In this document: positions 37,021 to 46,827 of the stretch, one piece after another
Numbering within the stretch: the stretch's first letter is position 1
Layout of the letters: every line of letters begins with the position of its first letter
Source of the DNA: Aliishimia sp963721175
GTDB lineage: Bacteria > Pseudomonadota > Alphaproteobacteria > Rhodobacterales > Rhodobacteraceae
Assembly: GCA_963721175.1 (NCBI GenBank)
Contig: CAVRIG010000024.1
Span: 57,982 to 121,981, forward strand
DNA length: 64,000 bases
Reading direction: 5' to 3'
Made by a program: the position numbers and the translations under genes
Notes under the pieces: generated by a model
The model's database searches: none
The model's input: the letters and a program-made list of their open reading frames with translations, nothing else
Told to the model about the DNA's origin: nothing

Positions 37021-38314
37021 TCAGCTGGCTCCGGTGACGCGCCAGATGATGTCGCCGACATCATCCGCCATCAGGAGCGATCTCCCATCGGGTCCCACCG
37101 CCACGCCGACCGGGCGGCCATAGGCCAGTTTCTCGTCCTCCGACAGAAAGCCGGAAAGGATGTCGCGCGACGGGCCGCTCGGGCTTCCGTTCTCGAAGGG
37201 CACGAAGATCAGCTTGTAGCCACTCAGCTTGGAGCGGTTCCACGACCCGTGCTGGCCGATCACCATGCCCGAGCCGAAGCCCGGCAGCGTGCCTTCGGGC
37301 ATCCAGCAGAGCCCGAGCGACGCCGTGTGGCCGCCGAGGGCATAATCCGGCGTGATCGCCTTGGCGACCATCTCCGGATCCTGCGGGCACGCGATCGTCC
37401 ACCGTCTGCCCCCAGTAGCAATAGGGCCAGCCGTAGAAGCCGCCCTCCTCGACGGAGGTGAGGTAGTCGGGCGGGGTTTCGTCGCCCAGCCCGTCGCGCT
37501 CGTTGACGGCGGTCCAGAGCTTGCCAGTCACCGGCTCCCAGGCCATGCCGACGGCATTGCGCAGCCCGGAGGCAAAGACGCGGGCCTGCCCGGTCGCCAC
37601 GTCCAGCTCCCAGATGGCGGCGCGGCCCTCCTCCACCTCCATCCCCTGGTCGCCGATATTCGACAGCGATCCGACGCCGGCGTAGATCTTCGTGCCATCG
37701 GGCGAAACGATCAGGCTGCGCGTCCAGTGGCCGTGCGGCTTGAACGCCACCAGCGTCTCGCCACTGCCCGAGAGAGCGGTATCGCCGGGCGTGTAGTCGA
37801 AGACGCGGATGCCGTCGGTATTGCCGAGGTAGAACCGTTTTCCCACCAGCGCCATGCCGAAGGGCTGGTTCTGGTTCTCGACAAAGACCTCGCGGATCTC
37901 CGCCGTGCCGTCCCCGTCGGCGTCGCGCCAGAGGGTCACCCGGTTCGCGCTCTTGCCGATCGCCTTCACCCGCCGCATCGTCGCCTGTGCGGCGTGATCC
38001 ATCATGGTCTTGGGCGGTCCCACCTGCTCCTTCGATTCCGCCACCAGCACGTCGCCGTTCGGAAGCACCTCGATCCAGCGCGGGTGGTCCAGCCCGGAGG
38101 CGAAGGCATTGACCGTCAGGCCGGGCGCGCAGGTCGGCAGGCGGCCGTCCTTCCAGCCCTCCGCGACCGGCATCTTCAGGGTCATGATCCCCTGCTTGCG
38201 CGCCTCCGGGATGTCCGGCGCGGAGCCAAAGGCCTGGTGCTCCGGCGATCCCATGCGGCGCACGAACGCGACCGTGCCGCCCACCAGTGCGGTTGCTTTG
38301 GCGATGAACTCCAT
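37021..38314 (-). pseudogene. PQQ-type sugar (sorbosone) dehydrogenase-like beta-propeller protein, one frameshift
   Basis: About 431 codons with one extra base near 37380 (ccc-g-cag, where VDDRVPQDPEMVAKAITPDY is expected). FASGLDHPRWIEVLPNGDVL, VAESKEQVGPPKTMMD and ENQNQPFGMALVGKRFYLGN are typical of the L-sorbosone dehydrogenase family; a WTRSLIVSPDGTKIYAGVGS blade and HGSWNRSKLSGYKLIF close the six-bladed propeller. An N-terminal hydrophobic segment (AKATALVGGTVAFV) may be a signal anchor, so the protein probably works in the periplasm. The start ATG 38314 has gaggag upstream. The substrate cannot be told. It lies upstream of cydA on the same strand, but 290 bp away. Confidence 0.8.
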
Positions 38315-38550
38315 GTCTGCTCCTCTGTCCTGCCGCGACAGACTATCTGAGGCTGGAAGTGAGCGACAGCACCTTTGCGCCGCATGCCCGCGGTCGACAC
38401 CGGCGCGGGCCTGGGTCGCGCCGCCGTGCGGACCCGTCGGATCAACGCTTTGCCGGTGAGACGCGAATGCTTCCGGTGCGCTTGATGGAGGGAACGACCG
38501 CCGACGATCCGCGTTTTCCTGATCCAGCGAGTTGCACGGAGGCAGGCGGC

Positions 38551-39970
38551 GTGGCCGGAAAGAAGAAGCAGTCGCAGAAGGACGAGGCGGAGACGAAGGT
38601 CCAGCCGTCGCGAAAGTCGGAAGGTCGCGTGGAGTCCTTCAGGGATCTGTCCCGGCGGATCGCGGCGGGCGAAGAGGTGATCCCGCCGTTCATGCTTCGG
38701 GGTCAAGCCCGCCGCGAGCACGTGCGTGCAACCCTGCGCGAAGACCATGCGCGCCGTATCGAACAGCGCAGTTCCGGCGCGCGCGACAAGTTTGACGGAG
38801 CTTGCCGGCAGCCCTTTCAAGTTCTTTCGCGGCACGGCGCTTCTGTTCTACCGGGACATGGTGGGCCAGGACAGCCACATGCCCTCGGTCATGGCGCTCG
38901 GCGACGTGCATCCCGGCAACTTCGGTGTGATGCCCGACCAGAACGGCGCGCCGATCTTCGGGGTCAACGATTTCGACGAGACGATCTACGCGCCGTTCAC
39001 CTGGGACCTGAAGCGCGGATCGGTCGGCTTCTGGATCGCCGCGGCCGAAGACGGCGACCTGAAGCGCAAGAAGCGCCGGAAGATCGTCGCCGCATTCCTC
39101 GGCGGCTATCTGGACGCCATGCAGGACTATGCCGAGCACGCCACCGAGAAGAACGACGACTACCGCATCGACAACTCGCCCAAGGTGATCCGGCGGCTGT
39201 TCAAGGAAGCATGGGAGGAGCGCCGGGATTGGCTCTGGGACGATTATCTGAAGGCGTCCGGACGGGGTTTCCGCGCCAACGACGAGTTGCAGCCGCTTTC
39301 CACCGAAACGGGCAAGTTCCAGAAGGCGGTCAAGGACCTCGTGAAGTCCAAGGGTATCGACAAACCGGATCGGGCCGGAGAACTGAAGGTGAAGGATGTC
39401 TGCGTGCGTCATGGCCAAGGCACCGCCTCCCTCGGGCTGCCGCGCTACTACGTTCTGATCGAAGGGCCGTCCAAGGACGCCACCGACGACCTGATCATCG
39501 AATTCAAGCGCGCCCGCCGTTCCGCGCTCGAAGGCCTGACCCCGCCTTCCGACTTCGAAGCGGGTGCCAAGGGGGACCGGATCGCCCATGGGCAGACCGT
39601 GCAACTGGCGCATGGCGACGTGTTCTACGGCGCCGTTGGTATAGACGGCGAAAGCTACATGACGCGCGAACGCGCGCCGTTCCGGGACGACATCGAGCTT
39701 GACGAGTTGAGCTACAAGACCTGGAAGGCCTATGCCCGCGTGTGCGGGGAAGCCTTGGCGCAAGCGCATGCGCTCTCGGATGATCTTGGGCAGATCGACT
39801 ACGACGTCGAGCCCTCGATCGTGGCGGCCGCGAGCCCGCGCAAGCTCTTCATCGCGGACGTTTTGCGCTTCACCGAGGAAGCCGCGGATCGGCTCCAAGT
39901 GGATCACGCCGACTTCTGCGAAGATCATGCCCATGGCGCGTTCGACAAGATCGACATGGTCTACCGCTGA
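38551..39970 (+). pseudogene. DUF2252 family protein, one frameshift
   Basis: GTG start at 38551 with ggagg at 38538-38542. About 473 codons; a single extra g near 38800 (gac-g-gag) separates the Lys-rich N-terminus (VAGKKKQSQKDEAE) and SFRDLSRRIAAGEEVIPPFM from the main body, which opens ELAGSPFKFFRGTALLFYRD. LGDVHPGNFGVMPDQNG and VNDFDETIYAPFTWDLKR resemble the catalytic HGDxHxxN and DFD motifs of kinase-like phosphotransferases, and DUF2252 is remotely related to that fold; the substrate is unknown. The body from 38726 to 39970 is clean. Divergent from the sugar dehydrogenase; convergent with gntR. Confidence 0.8.
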
Positions 39971-40003
39971 ACGCAGGACGCGGCGTCAACCGGGCTAGGA
40001 CCA

Positions 40004-40687
40004 TCAGACGTACCGCTTCAGATGCTCGAGGATGCTGTCGGAAACCGCGTTCAGATGCACGCGCATGGCGGCCTCCGCACGATCCGCATCACCGTGGATT
40101 ACGGCGTCGAGAATCTCGATGTGCTCTCGGCAGCCCGGCTCGAACCGATCCGGCAACAACGACTTGTCGAAGATGCGGGTCCGCAGCCGCAAGTTGGCGA
40201 TCAGTTCGGCGAGCAGCTGCGAGCGCGCCATGTGGGCGAGCGTTTCGTGCAGGCGGTCGTCCATCACCATGTGCTCGGCCGCGCTGGGACGCTCGCCCTT
40301 AAGAAAGTCGAGAACTCCGCGGCGCAGCGCCATGAGCGCCTCGCGGCCCGGCGCGTCGCAGGCCCGACGTGCGGCCTCAACCTCCAGCAGGCGCCGGACG
40401 TGCAGAAGCTCGATGATGTCGTCGGCGCTGATCCGGATTACCACCGGCGCGCCGCCATTCGAGCGGCTGATCAGCCCCTCGCTGGTCAGCCGTCCGATCG
40501 CCTCGCGAACGGGCGTGCGTGAAATGCCGAGCCGTTCCGCGCAATCCTTTTCCAGCACACGGTCGCCGGGCGCGAGTTCGCCGGTGACGATCAACTCGCG
40601 GATGCCCTCATAAGCGACCTCTCGGAGATTGCCGCGCGGTGGTTCGACCGGTTCGGGGGTGCCTTGCTTCAAACCTGATCCTTCCAT
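40004..40687 (-). CDS. GntR-family (FadR/FCD type) transcriptional regulator
   Basis: 227 residues. The winged helix-turn-helix lies at residues 23-85 (AYEGIRELIVTGELAPGDRV, LEKDCAERLGISRTPVREAI). The C-terminal all-helical FCD ligand domain spans 95-220, with the metal-binding pattern D-RLHETLAHMA and later His residues (GCREHIEILDAVIHGD). It is divergent from the 40912-53383 operon and the two share a 224-bp control region with two GTATAC-centred palindromes, so it very likely regulates that operon, and itself, in response to a pathway metabolite. Confidence 0.9.
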   Translation of the reverse strand: MEGSGLKQGTPEPVEPPRGNLREVAYEGIRELIVTGELAPGDRVLEKDCAERLGISRTPVREAIGRLTSEGLISRSNGGAPVVIRISADDIIELLHVRRLLEVEAARRACDAPGREALMALRRGVLDFLKGERPSAAEHMVMDDRLHETLAHMARSQLLAELIANLRLRTRIFDKSLLPDRFEPGCREHIEILDAVIHGDADRAEAAMRVHLNAVSDSILEHLKRYV

Positions 40688-40695
40688 TTGATATC

Positions 40696-40707
40696 CGTGT
40701 ATACACG
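40696..40707. promoter_or_regulatory. Candidate GntR operator 1 (perfect 12-bp palindrome)
   Basis: cgtgtatacacg is its own reverse complement and lies nine bases upstream of the gntR start. FadR/VanR-type GntR proteins typically bind short palindromes of the form TGTATACA, which is the exact core here. A position so close to the gntR ATG suggests autorepression. Confidence 0.6.
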
Positions 40708-40867
40708 ATCGGAAAAATCAGGGAAGCGGATCATCTTGTAGGGATGTTCTGCGTTGCGCATTTGCCAAGACTGAACGCTGATTCCATCAATAATGCCCAT
40801 TTTTCCCTCGTTGAAACGGACTGAGACAACTCCGTGGCCTAAGACCCGGAAATGGCCGTTGACATAC

Positions 40868-40882
40868 GGGGCGTATACACAG
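40868..40882. promoter_or_regulatory. Candidate GntR operator 2
   Basis: gggcgtatacacagc repeats the GTATACAC part of operator 1, about 30 bp before the VOC gene and on the other side of the divergent promoter region. One half-site is degenerate (gc for tg). The pair of sites with the same core suggests control of both promoters. Confidence 0.5.
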
Positions 40883-40911
40883 CAGGGTGCAACCCAACGG
40901 TTGGGGGCTCG

Positions 40912-41331
40912 ATGACCGACAGGGACAAGACGAAGAGCGCTGGCCCGCCGGAGGGCGGCAAGGTCGAACTGGCGATCACGTTCATCTATTTCCGCGACCT
41001 GCCCCGGGCCCAGCGTTTCTACGAAGACATCCTGGGCCTTCAACTCGCCATCGACCAAGGCTGGTCGAAGATCTACCGCATGTCCGGCGCGGCGCATGTC
41101 GGCCTTGTCGACGAAACCCGCGGGTCGCACCGTGCAAGTGACACCAAACCGGTCCAGCTCTGCTTGCGCGTTCCCGACGTCGACGCGTGGCATGAGTGGG
41201 TCGCCACGCAGGACGTCGACGGCCTGACCGATCCCAAGACGGTGGACGAACTAGGCATCCGGGTCTTCGTCCTCAACGACCCCGAGGGTCACCAGATCGA
41301 GATTCAGACCCCCATCAGACCGGGCGCCTGA
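40912..41331 (+). CDS. VOC (glyoxalase/bleomycin-resistance fold) family protein
   Basis: 139 residues from the ATG at 40912; an upstream in-frame ATG at 40852 would add a tail that overlaps operator 2, so it is less likely. ELAITFIYFRDLPRAQRFYE and DILGLQLAIDQGW form the first beta-alpha-beta-beta-beta unit; VQLCLRVPDVDAWHEWVATQ and FVLNDPEGHQIEIQTPI the second, with a Glu close to the end in the usual metal-ligand position. It is the first gene of the operon and separated by only 32 bp from the binding-protein gene. VOC proteins include dioxygenases, isomerases and lyases; the substrate cannot be told. Confidence 0.8.
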   Translation: MTDRDKTKSAGPPEGGKVELAITFIYFRDLPRAQRFYEDILGLQLAIDQGWSKIYRMSGAAHVGLVDETRGSHRASDTKPVQLCLRVPDVDAWHEWVATQDVDGLTDPKTVDELGIRVFVLNDPEGHQIEIQTPIRPGA

Positions 41332-41363
41332 CACGAACAAAACGCAACTGGGAGAATGCAGAC

Positions 41364-42906
41364 ATGAACACTACCCTGAAGGGCCTGTTGGCCACGACGA
41401 TCCTGACGGCGCTGCCGGGGCTGGCGATGGCGCAGGATCTGACCATCGGCCTGACCGCCGACCCGTCGCACCTGGATCCGCAGGCGGGCGAGGAGCTGTC
41501 CTCCAATATCATGTTCTACCACATCTACGATCCTCTGGTGCGGCGGAACGCGGATCTGAGCTTCTCACCCGGTCTCGCCGAAAGCTGGGAGGTTGCCGAT
41601 GACGGCGTGACCTGGACCTTCAGGCTGCGCGACGGTGTCACCTTCCACAACGGCAACCCGCTGACGGCAGAGGACGTGGTCTACACGATCCAGCGTGCGC
41701 GTGAACTCGATCCGTCCGGGCCTGGTGAAGAACATCGCCTCCGAGCGTGTTGTGGACGAAAGCACAGTCGAGATCGTGACTCCAGCGCCCTACGCCGTCC
41801 TGCCCGCCGAACTGGCGGAGCTTCTGATCCTCGACCAGGAATACACCTCCGGCCTGGGTGAGACCGAGCTGGAGCAGGCGCCCGTCGGAACCGGTCCCTA
41901 CGAGCTGGGTGAGTGGATCCGCGGCGAGAAGCTGACGCTGGAGGCCTACGAGAACTACTGGGACGGCGCGGCGGAGATCGAGACCGTCACCTTTCGCCCG
42001 ATCACCAACCCCGCCACGCGGACCGCGGCCCTGCTGACCGGCGAGGTCGACATCATACAGGATCTCGCTGTGCGCGATGTGGAGCGTGTTCGCGCGGAGC
42101 CGGGTTTCGAGGTGATGACGCGCCCCTCCCTTCTGAACCTCGTGCTGGCGATGGATTTCCGGGAGGAGTCGCCCACGATCGAAGGCCCCAACCCGATGAC
42201 GGACCAGCGCGTGCGCGAGGCCATCGCGCGGGCCATCGACACCGACGCCATCAACGATATCGTCATGAACGGGCTGGCCACGCCCTCCGACCAGTACGTG
42301 CCCGACTCGCATACCGGCTACGTCGACGGCATGTCCTTCCGCGAGATGTATCCCTTCGACGTCGACCGCGCGAAGGAGCTGATGGCCGAGGCGGGCTTCG
42401 AGGACGGCTTCACCATGACGCTCGACGCCACCAACGACCGCTATGTCAACGACGCGCAGATCGCGCAGGCGCTGGCGTCGATGCTGGCGAAGATCAACGT
42501 GGATCTGCAGCTCAACATCATGCCGAAGTCGAACTTCTGGGGCTACATCCGCGTGCCGACGGAGAATTCCTCCTTCATCATGTCGGGCTGGGACGTGCCC
42601 TCGGGCGACGCGGGGTCGATGTATGCGGCACTCTTCTACAGCCGCGACAAGAAGGAAGGCTACGGCCAGGTCAACCGGGGCAGCTATTCCAACCCGGAGC
42701 TCGACGCGGCGGTGGACCGCGCCGACAGCACCGCCAAGATCGAGGAGCGGGATGCGGCCCTTCAGGACGCCACGAAGATTCTGCTGGCCGACATCCCGAT
42801 GATCCCGGTTCACTACGAGCAGGACATCTACGGCGTCCGCGAGGGAATCGAGATGACGCCGCGCGTCGACAAGTTCCTCTGGGCCTACGAGATCGAGATG
42901 GAGTGA
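41364..42906 (+). pseudogene. ABC transporter substrate-binding protein (family 5, peptide/nickel type), one frameshift
   Basis: About 514 codons; ATG 41364 after ggga. The signal peptide MNTTLKGLLATTILTALPGL then AMA-QD is cleaved near residue 23. SBP_bac_5 motifs follow: GLTADPSHLDPQAGEELSSN, LAESWEVADDGVTWTFRLRD and VTFHNGNPLTAEDVVYTIQR. One extra c near 41721 (ggg-c-ctg, where LDPSGLVKNIASERVVDEST is expected) breaks the frame; from there to the stop it is clean (TGPYELGEWIRGEKLTLEAY and onward). It is the periplasmic receptor of the transporter encoded by the next four genes. Family members bind peptides, opines, nickel or small N-compounds. Confidence 0.85.
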
Positions 42907-42998
42907 TCCCGTCCCTTCCGGGTGACCATCCGGGCGGCTCGCGGGCCGCCCGTTCCCTGCCTGCCCGCTTTCCTGCCTGACACCAGCCCGGAGCCCTG

Positions 42999-43964
42999 AT
43001 GACCGGCTACATCATCAAGCGCCTGATCCAGATGGTTCTGGTGCTCTGGATCGTGTCTCTCGTCGTCTTCGCGATGATGAGCTTCACCGGAGATCCGGTC
43101 TTCATGATCGTGCCGATCGACGCGACAGATGCGGAAATCGACCAGGCGCGGCGGCTGCTCGGCCTCGACCGATCTCTGCCGGAGCAGTACGTGCTCTTCC
43201 TCGGCAACATGCTCTCAGGCGATTTCGGGCAGTCCTACGTCTTTCGCCAGCCCGCGCTGGACCTGATCCTGGAACGCATGCCCGCGACGCTGGAGCTCGT
43301 CGTCGTGGCCATGGTGCTGGCGCTGGTCGTGGCGATCCCGCTGGGCGTCTACGCGGGTGCCAATCCCGGCAGCCGGTCGAGCCGCGGCATCATGGCGGGG
43401 TCATTGCTGGGCATCTCTCTGCCGGGCTTCTGGGTCGGGATGGTGCTGATCTTCATCTTCGCGGTGCAGTTCCGGATCTTTCCCTCCTCCGGGCGCGGCG
43501 ACACGATCGAATTCCTGGGCCTGCGCCTGTCGCTGCTCACGCTCGACGGCTGGCACCACATCGCCCTGCCCGCGATCACGCTGTCGCTGGCGACGATGGC
43601 GATCCTGCTGCGCATCACCCGCGCCGGCATGATGGAGGTCACCCGGCAGGACTACATGAAATTCGCCCGCGCCAAGGGCGTCTCGCGGCGCGACATGCTC
43701 TACGGTCACGGGCTGAAGAACGCACTCATTCCGGTCGTGACGGTCTTCGGCCTGCAGATAGGCGACCTGATCGCCTTCGCCACCATCACGGAGACGATCT
43801 TTTCCTGGCCCGGCATGGGCAAGCTGCTGATCGATTCGATCTATCGCGCCGACCGGCCGGTGATCGTGGTCTACCTGATGCTGGTCGCCGCGATCTTCGT
43901 CGTCATCAATTTCCTCGTGGACATGATCTACACGCTGATCGATCCGCGCATCACGGTGAAATAG
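42999..43964 (+). CDS. ABC transporter permease (DppB/OppB type)
   Basis: 321 residues, six membrane helices. MTGYIIKRLIQMVLVLWIVS at the N-terminus, GLDRSLPEQYVLFLGNMLSG-DFGQS and a closing PRITVK are typical of DppB. The EAA loop contacting the ATPase lies around KFARAKGVSRRDMLYGHGLK. It abuts the next permease gene directly (43964/43965). The 92-bp gap after the binding-protein gene is the longest in the operon and may contain a processing or attenuation site that lets the receptor be made in excess, but no hairpin is obvious. Confidence 0.93.
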   Translation: MTGYIIKRLIQMVLVLWIVSLVVFAMMSFTGDPVFMIVPIDATDAEIDQARRLLGLDRSLPEQYVLFLGNMLSGDFGQSYVFRQPALDLILERMPATLELVVVAMVLALVVAIPLGVYAGANPGSRSSRGIMAGSLLGISLPGFWVGMVLIFIFAVQFRIFPSSGRGDTIEFLGLRLSLLTLDGWHHIALPAITLSLATMAILLRITRAGMMEVTRQDYMKFARAKGVSRRDMLYGHGLKNALIPVVTVFGLQIGDLIAFATITETIFSWPGMGKLLIDSIYRADRPVIVVYLMLVAAIFVVINFLVDMIYTLIDPRITVK

Positions 43965-44840
43965 ATGCTCGCCGCCTTCGCCCGCTCCGAATTCATGCAC
44001 AATTACCGCCGCAACGCGTCGGCGGTGGTGGGCAGCCTGCTGATCGCGATCTTCGCCTTCGGCGTGCTGGCGGGACCGTGGCTCGTGGCGCAGGACCCTT
44101 ATGACATCGCCGCGCTGAACCTGATGGACAGCTACAAGCCGCCCGCATGGCTGCCCCAAGGCGAGTGGCGCTTCCCGCTGGGCACCGACGGGCAGGGCCG
44201 CGACATGCTGGCCGCGATCATCTACGGCGCGCGGATCTCCGTCTTCATCGGGATCGTCGCGATGCTGATGGCCTGCACGATCGGCACGGTGCTGGGGCTG
44301 CTCGCGGGGTTCTACGGCGGCATCATCGACAGCGTCATCATGCGGATCGCCGACATCCAGCTCTCCTTCCCCTCCATCCTGATCGCGCTCTTCCTGATGT
44401 CTGCCGTGGGGACCGGCATCGACAAGGTGCTGATCGCGCTCACCGCCGTCGGCTGGGTGGTCTACGCGCGCACCGTGCGCGGCTCGACCCTGTCGGAGAT
44501 CGAGAAGGAATACGTGCAGGCCGCCCGCGTCGCCGGCCTACCCGACCGCCGCATCATCCTGCGCCACGTGCTGCCCAACGTGCTGACCCCGCTGATCGTG
44601 ATCGCCACGATCCAGGTGGGCACATTCGTGCTGATCGAAGCCTCGCTCAGTTTCCTCGGCGTCGGCGTTCCGATCACCGAGCCGTCGCTGGGCCTGCTGG
44701 TCAAGAACGGCTTCGACGTGCTCCTGTCGGGCCTCTGGTGGGTGTCGGTCTTTCCCGGGCTCGCGATCATGCTCTTGGTCTTCGGCATCAACCTCTTCGG
44801 CGATTTCCTGCGCGACGAACTGAACCCGAGGTTGAAATGA
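43965..44840 (+). CDS. ABC transporter permease (DppC/OppC type)
   Basis: 291 residues. The N-terminal OppC_N segment (FMHNYRRNASAVVGSLLIAI) is followed by the extracellular LGTDGQGRDMLAAIIYGARI motif, which is characteristic of DppC, and the EAA loop (YVQAARVAGLPDRRIILRHV LPN). Six membrane helices. Its stop overlaps the first ATPase start (atga). Together with the preceding permease it forms the transmembrane channel. Confidence 0.93.
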   Translation: MLAAFARSEFMHNYRRNASAVVGSLLIAIFAFGVLAGPWLVAQDPYDIAALNLMDSYKPPAWLPQGEWRFPLGTDGQGRDMLAAIIYGARISVFIGIVAMLMACTIGTVLGLLAGFYGGIIDSVIMRIADIQLSFPSILIALFLMSAVGTGIDKVLIALTAVGWVVYARTVRGSTLSEIEKEYVQAARVAGLPDRRIILRHVLPNVLTPLIVIATIQVGTFVLIEASLSFLGVGVPITEPSLGLLVKNGFDVLLSGLWWVSVFPGLAIMLLVFGINLFGDFLRDELNPRLK

Positions 44841-45829
44841 CCGAACCGCTTCTGGTCGTCGAGAACCTGCACACCCGGTTCCACACCTTCGCCGGCACGG
44901 TGAACGCGCTCTCCGGCGTCGACCTGACGCTGGAACAGGGCGAGATCATGGGCCTCGTGGGCGAATCCGGCGGCGGCAAGTCGGTCGTGGGCTTCTCCAT
45001 CCTCGGGCTGATCGACCCGCCCGGCGTGGTGGAGGAGGGATCGATCCGGCTGGAGGGGCGGGAGTTGCGCGGGCTGGACGAGGCCGCGCTGCGCCGGGTG
45101 CGCGGGCGCGAGGTGGCGATGATCTTCCAGGATCCGATGACCTCGCTCAACCCGGTGCACACGATCGGCCGGCAGATGGACGAGATGCTGCGCCTCCATA
45201 CCGATCTCGATCCGTCCGCCCGGCGCGCCCGCTGCATCGAGATGCTGGCAGAAGTCGGTATCCCCGAACCCGCGAGCCGCCTCGGCCAGTACCCGCACCA
45301 GTTCTCGGGCGGGATGCGGCAGCGCGTGGTCATCGCGATAGCGCTGCTGGCCGAGCCCAAGCTCATCATCGCGGACGAACCCACTACCGCGCTCGATGTC
45401 ACGATCCAGGCCCAGATACTCAAGCTGATGCGCCGCCGGGTGCGGGAGCGGGGAACGGCGCTGATCCTGATCACGCACGATCTGGCCGTGGTCGGCAATG
45501 TCGTGGACCGGATCACGGTCCTCTACGCCGGGCGCGTCGTCGAGCAGGGTCCGCGCGACGCGGTGCTGCGCGCGCCGCGCCATCCCTATACCGAGGGGCT
45601 GATCGGCTCGATCCCGTCGCTGCACGACCGCAAGCCGCGCCTCGCCCAGATCCCGGGCACGGTTCCGGACGTCCGCAACCTGCCCGCAGGCTGCGCCTTC
45701 CGCGACCGCTGTGCCCGCGCGCAGGCCCGGTGCGCCACCGAGCGGCCCGAGTTGCGCGAAATGGCGAGGTCGGAGCAGCGTGCCGCGTGCCATTTCCCGG
45801 TGCCTCAGGACGAGGAGGTGACGGCGTGA
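44837..45829 (+). CDS. ABC transporter ATP-binding protein (DppD/OppD type)
   Basis: 330 residues. Walker A GESGGGKS at 42-49, Q-loop MIFQDPMTSLNP, signature FSGGMRQRVVIA, Walker B LIIADEPTTALD and the switch His in LILITHDLA are all present. The C-terminal oligopeptide/dipeptide extension has NLPAGCAFRDRCARAQARC, where the Cys residues form the iron-sulfur-type or zinc cluster seen in DppD/OppD. The ATG overlaps the upstream stop by four bases and the stop overlaps the next GTG by four bases. Confidence 0.93.
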   Translation: MTEPLLVVENLHTRFHTFAGTVNALSGVDLTLEQGEIMGLVGESGGGKSVVGFSILGLIDPPGVVEEGSIRLEGRELRGLDEAALRRVRGREVAMIFQDPMTSLNPVHTIGRQMDEMLRLHTDLDPSARRARCIEMLAEVGIPEPASRLGQYPHQFSGGMRQRVVIAIALLAEPKLIIADEPTTALDVTIQAQILKLMRRRVRERGTALILITHDLAVVGNVVDRITVLYAGRVVEQGPRDAVLRAPRHPYTEGLIGSIPSLHDRKPRLAQIPGTVPDVRNLPAGCAFRDRCARAQARCATERPELREMARSEQRAACHFPVPQDEEVTA

Positions 45830-46827
45830 GCCTTCTGGAGGTCGAAAACCTCGTGCAGCGTTTCGATGTTTCGGGCGGATTGCTGGACCGGCTCGTTGTG
45901 ACGGGCGGCCGCGTCTCAGCCCCGCGCCGCATCGTGCACGCGGTCAACGGCGTGAGCCTGCAGGTCGCGAAGGGCGAGGTCATGGCGCTGGTGGGCGAGA
46001 GCGGCTGCGGCAAGTCCACCGTGGCCAAGACCATCGCGCGCATCCACCGCCCGACCGAGGGCGCGATCCGCATCGACGGACAGGACATCGCCGGGCTTGG
46101 CTTCCGCGACATGGCGCCGATCCGGCGGCGGGTGCAGATGATCTTCCAGGACCCCTACGCCTCGCTCAACCCGCGCCAGCGCGTGATCGACATCGTCACC
46201 GAGCCGATGCGCCAGCACGAGCGAATGACCCGCACGGAAGCGGAGCGACGCGCCCTCGACCTGCTCGCCCGTGTCGGACTGAACGCCGAACAGTCCCGCC
46301 GCTACCCCCACCAGTTCTCCGGCGGTCAGCGCCAGCGCATCGGCATCGCTCGCGCGCTCTCCGTGGGGCCGGACCTCGTCATCGCGGATGAGCCGGTCTC
46401 CGCGCTGGACGTGTCGATCCAGGCGCAGATCCTGAACCTGATGATGGATCTGCGCGACGAGATGGGGCTCGCTTACCTCTTCATCACGCACAACCTGTCG
46501 GTGGTGCGCCACATCGCCGACCGGATCGGGGTGATGTACCTGGGCTTCCTGGTCGAGACCGGACCGCGCGACGCGCTCTTCGACACGCCGCGCCATCCCT
46601 ACACGAAGGCGCTGCTTGCCGCCGCGCCCTCGCTGGATGCGCCCGAGGCGGAGGGGGTGGAACTCAGCGGCGAAGTGCCGTCGGCCTATGATCTGCCGTC
46701 GGGCTGCTGCTTTCGCACCCGCTGCCCGTTCGCCGAGGCGCGCTGCGCCGCCGAACGCCCGGTGCTGCGGGACCTGGGCGACGGCCAGTCCGTCGCCTGC
46801 CACCTGGTCGAGGAGGGCCGCCTGTGA
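45826..46827 (+). CDS. ABC transporter ATP-binding protein (DppF/OppF type)
   Basis: 333 residues from a GTG that overlaps the preceding stop. Walker A GESGCGKS at 57-64, MIFQDPYASLNPRQRV, signature FSGGQRQRIGIARALS, Walker B LVIADEPVSALD and LFITHNLSVVRHIADRIGVM are intact. The C-terminal DLPSGCCFRTRCPFAEARC Cys cluster matches OppF/DppF. It pairs with the previous protein to form an ATPase heterodimer. Confidence 0.93.
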   Translation: MSLLEVENLVQRFDVSGGLLDRLVVTGGRVSAPRRIVHAVNGVSLQVAKGEVMALVGESGCGKSTVAKTIARIHRPTEGAIRIDGQDIAGLGFRDMAPIRRRVQMIFQDPYASLNPRQRVIDIVTEPMRQHERMTRTEAERRALDLLARVGLNAEQSRRYPHQFSGGQRQRIGIARALSVGPDLVIADEPVSALDVSIQAQILNLMMDLRDEMGLAYLFITHNLSVVRHIADRIGVMYLGFLVETGPRDALFDTPRHPYTKALLAAAPSLDAPEAEGVELSGEVPSAYDLPSGCCFRTRCPFAEARCAAERPVLRDLGDGQSVACHLVEEGRL

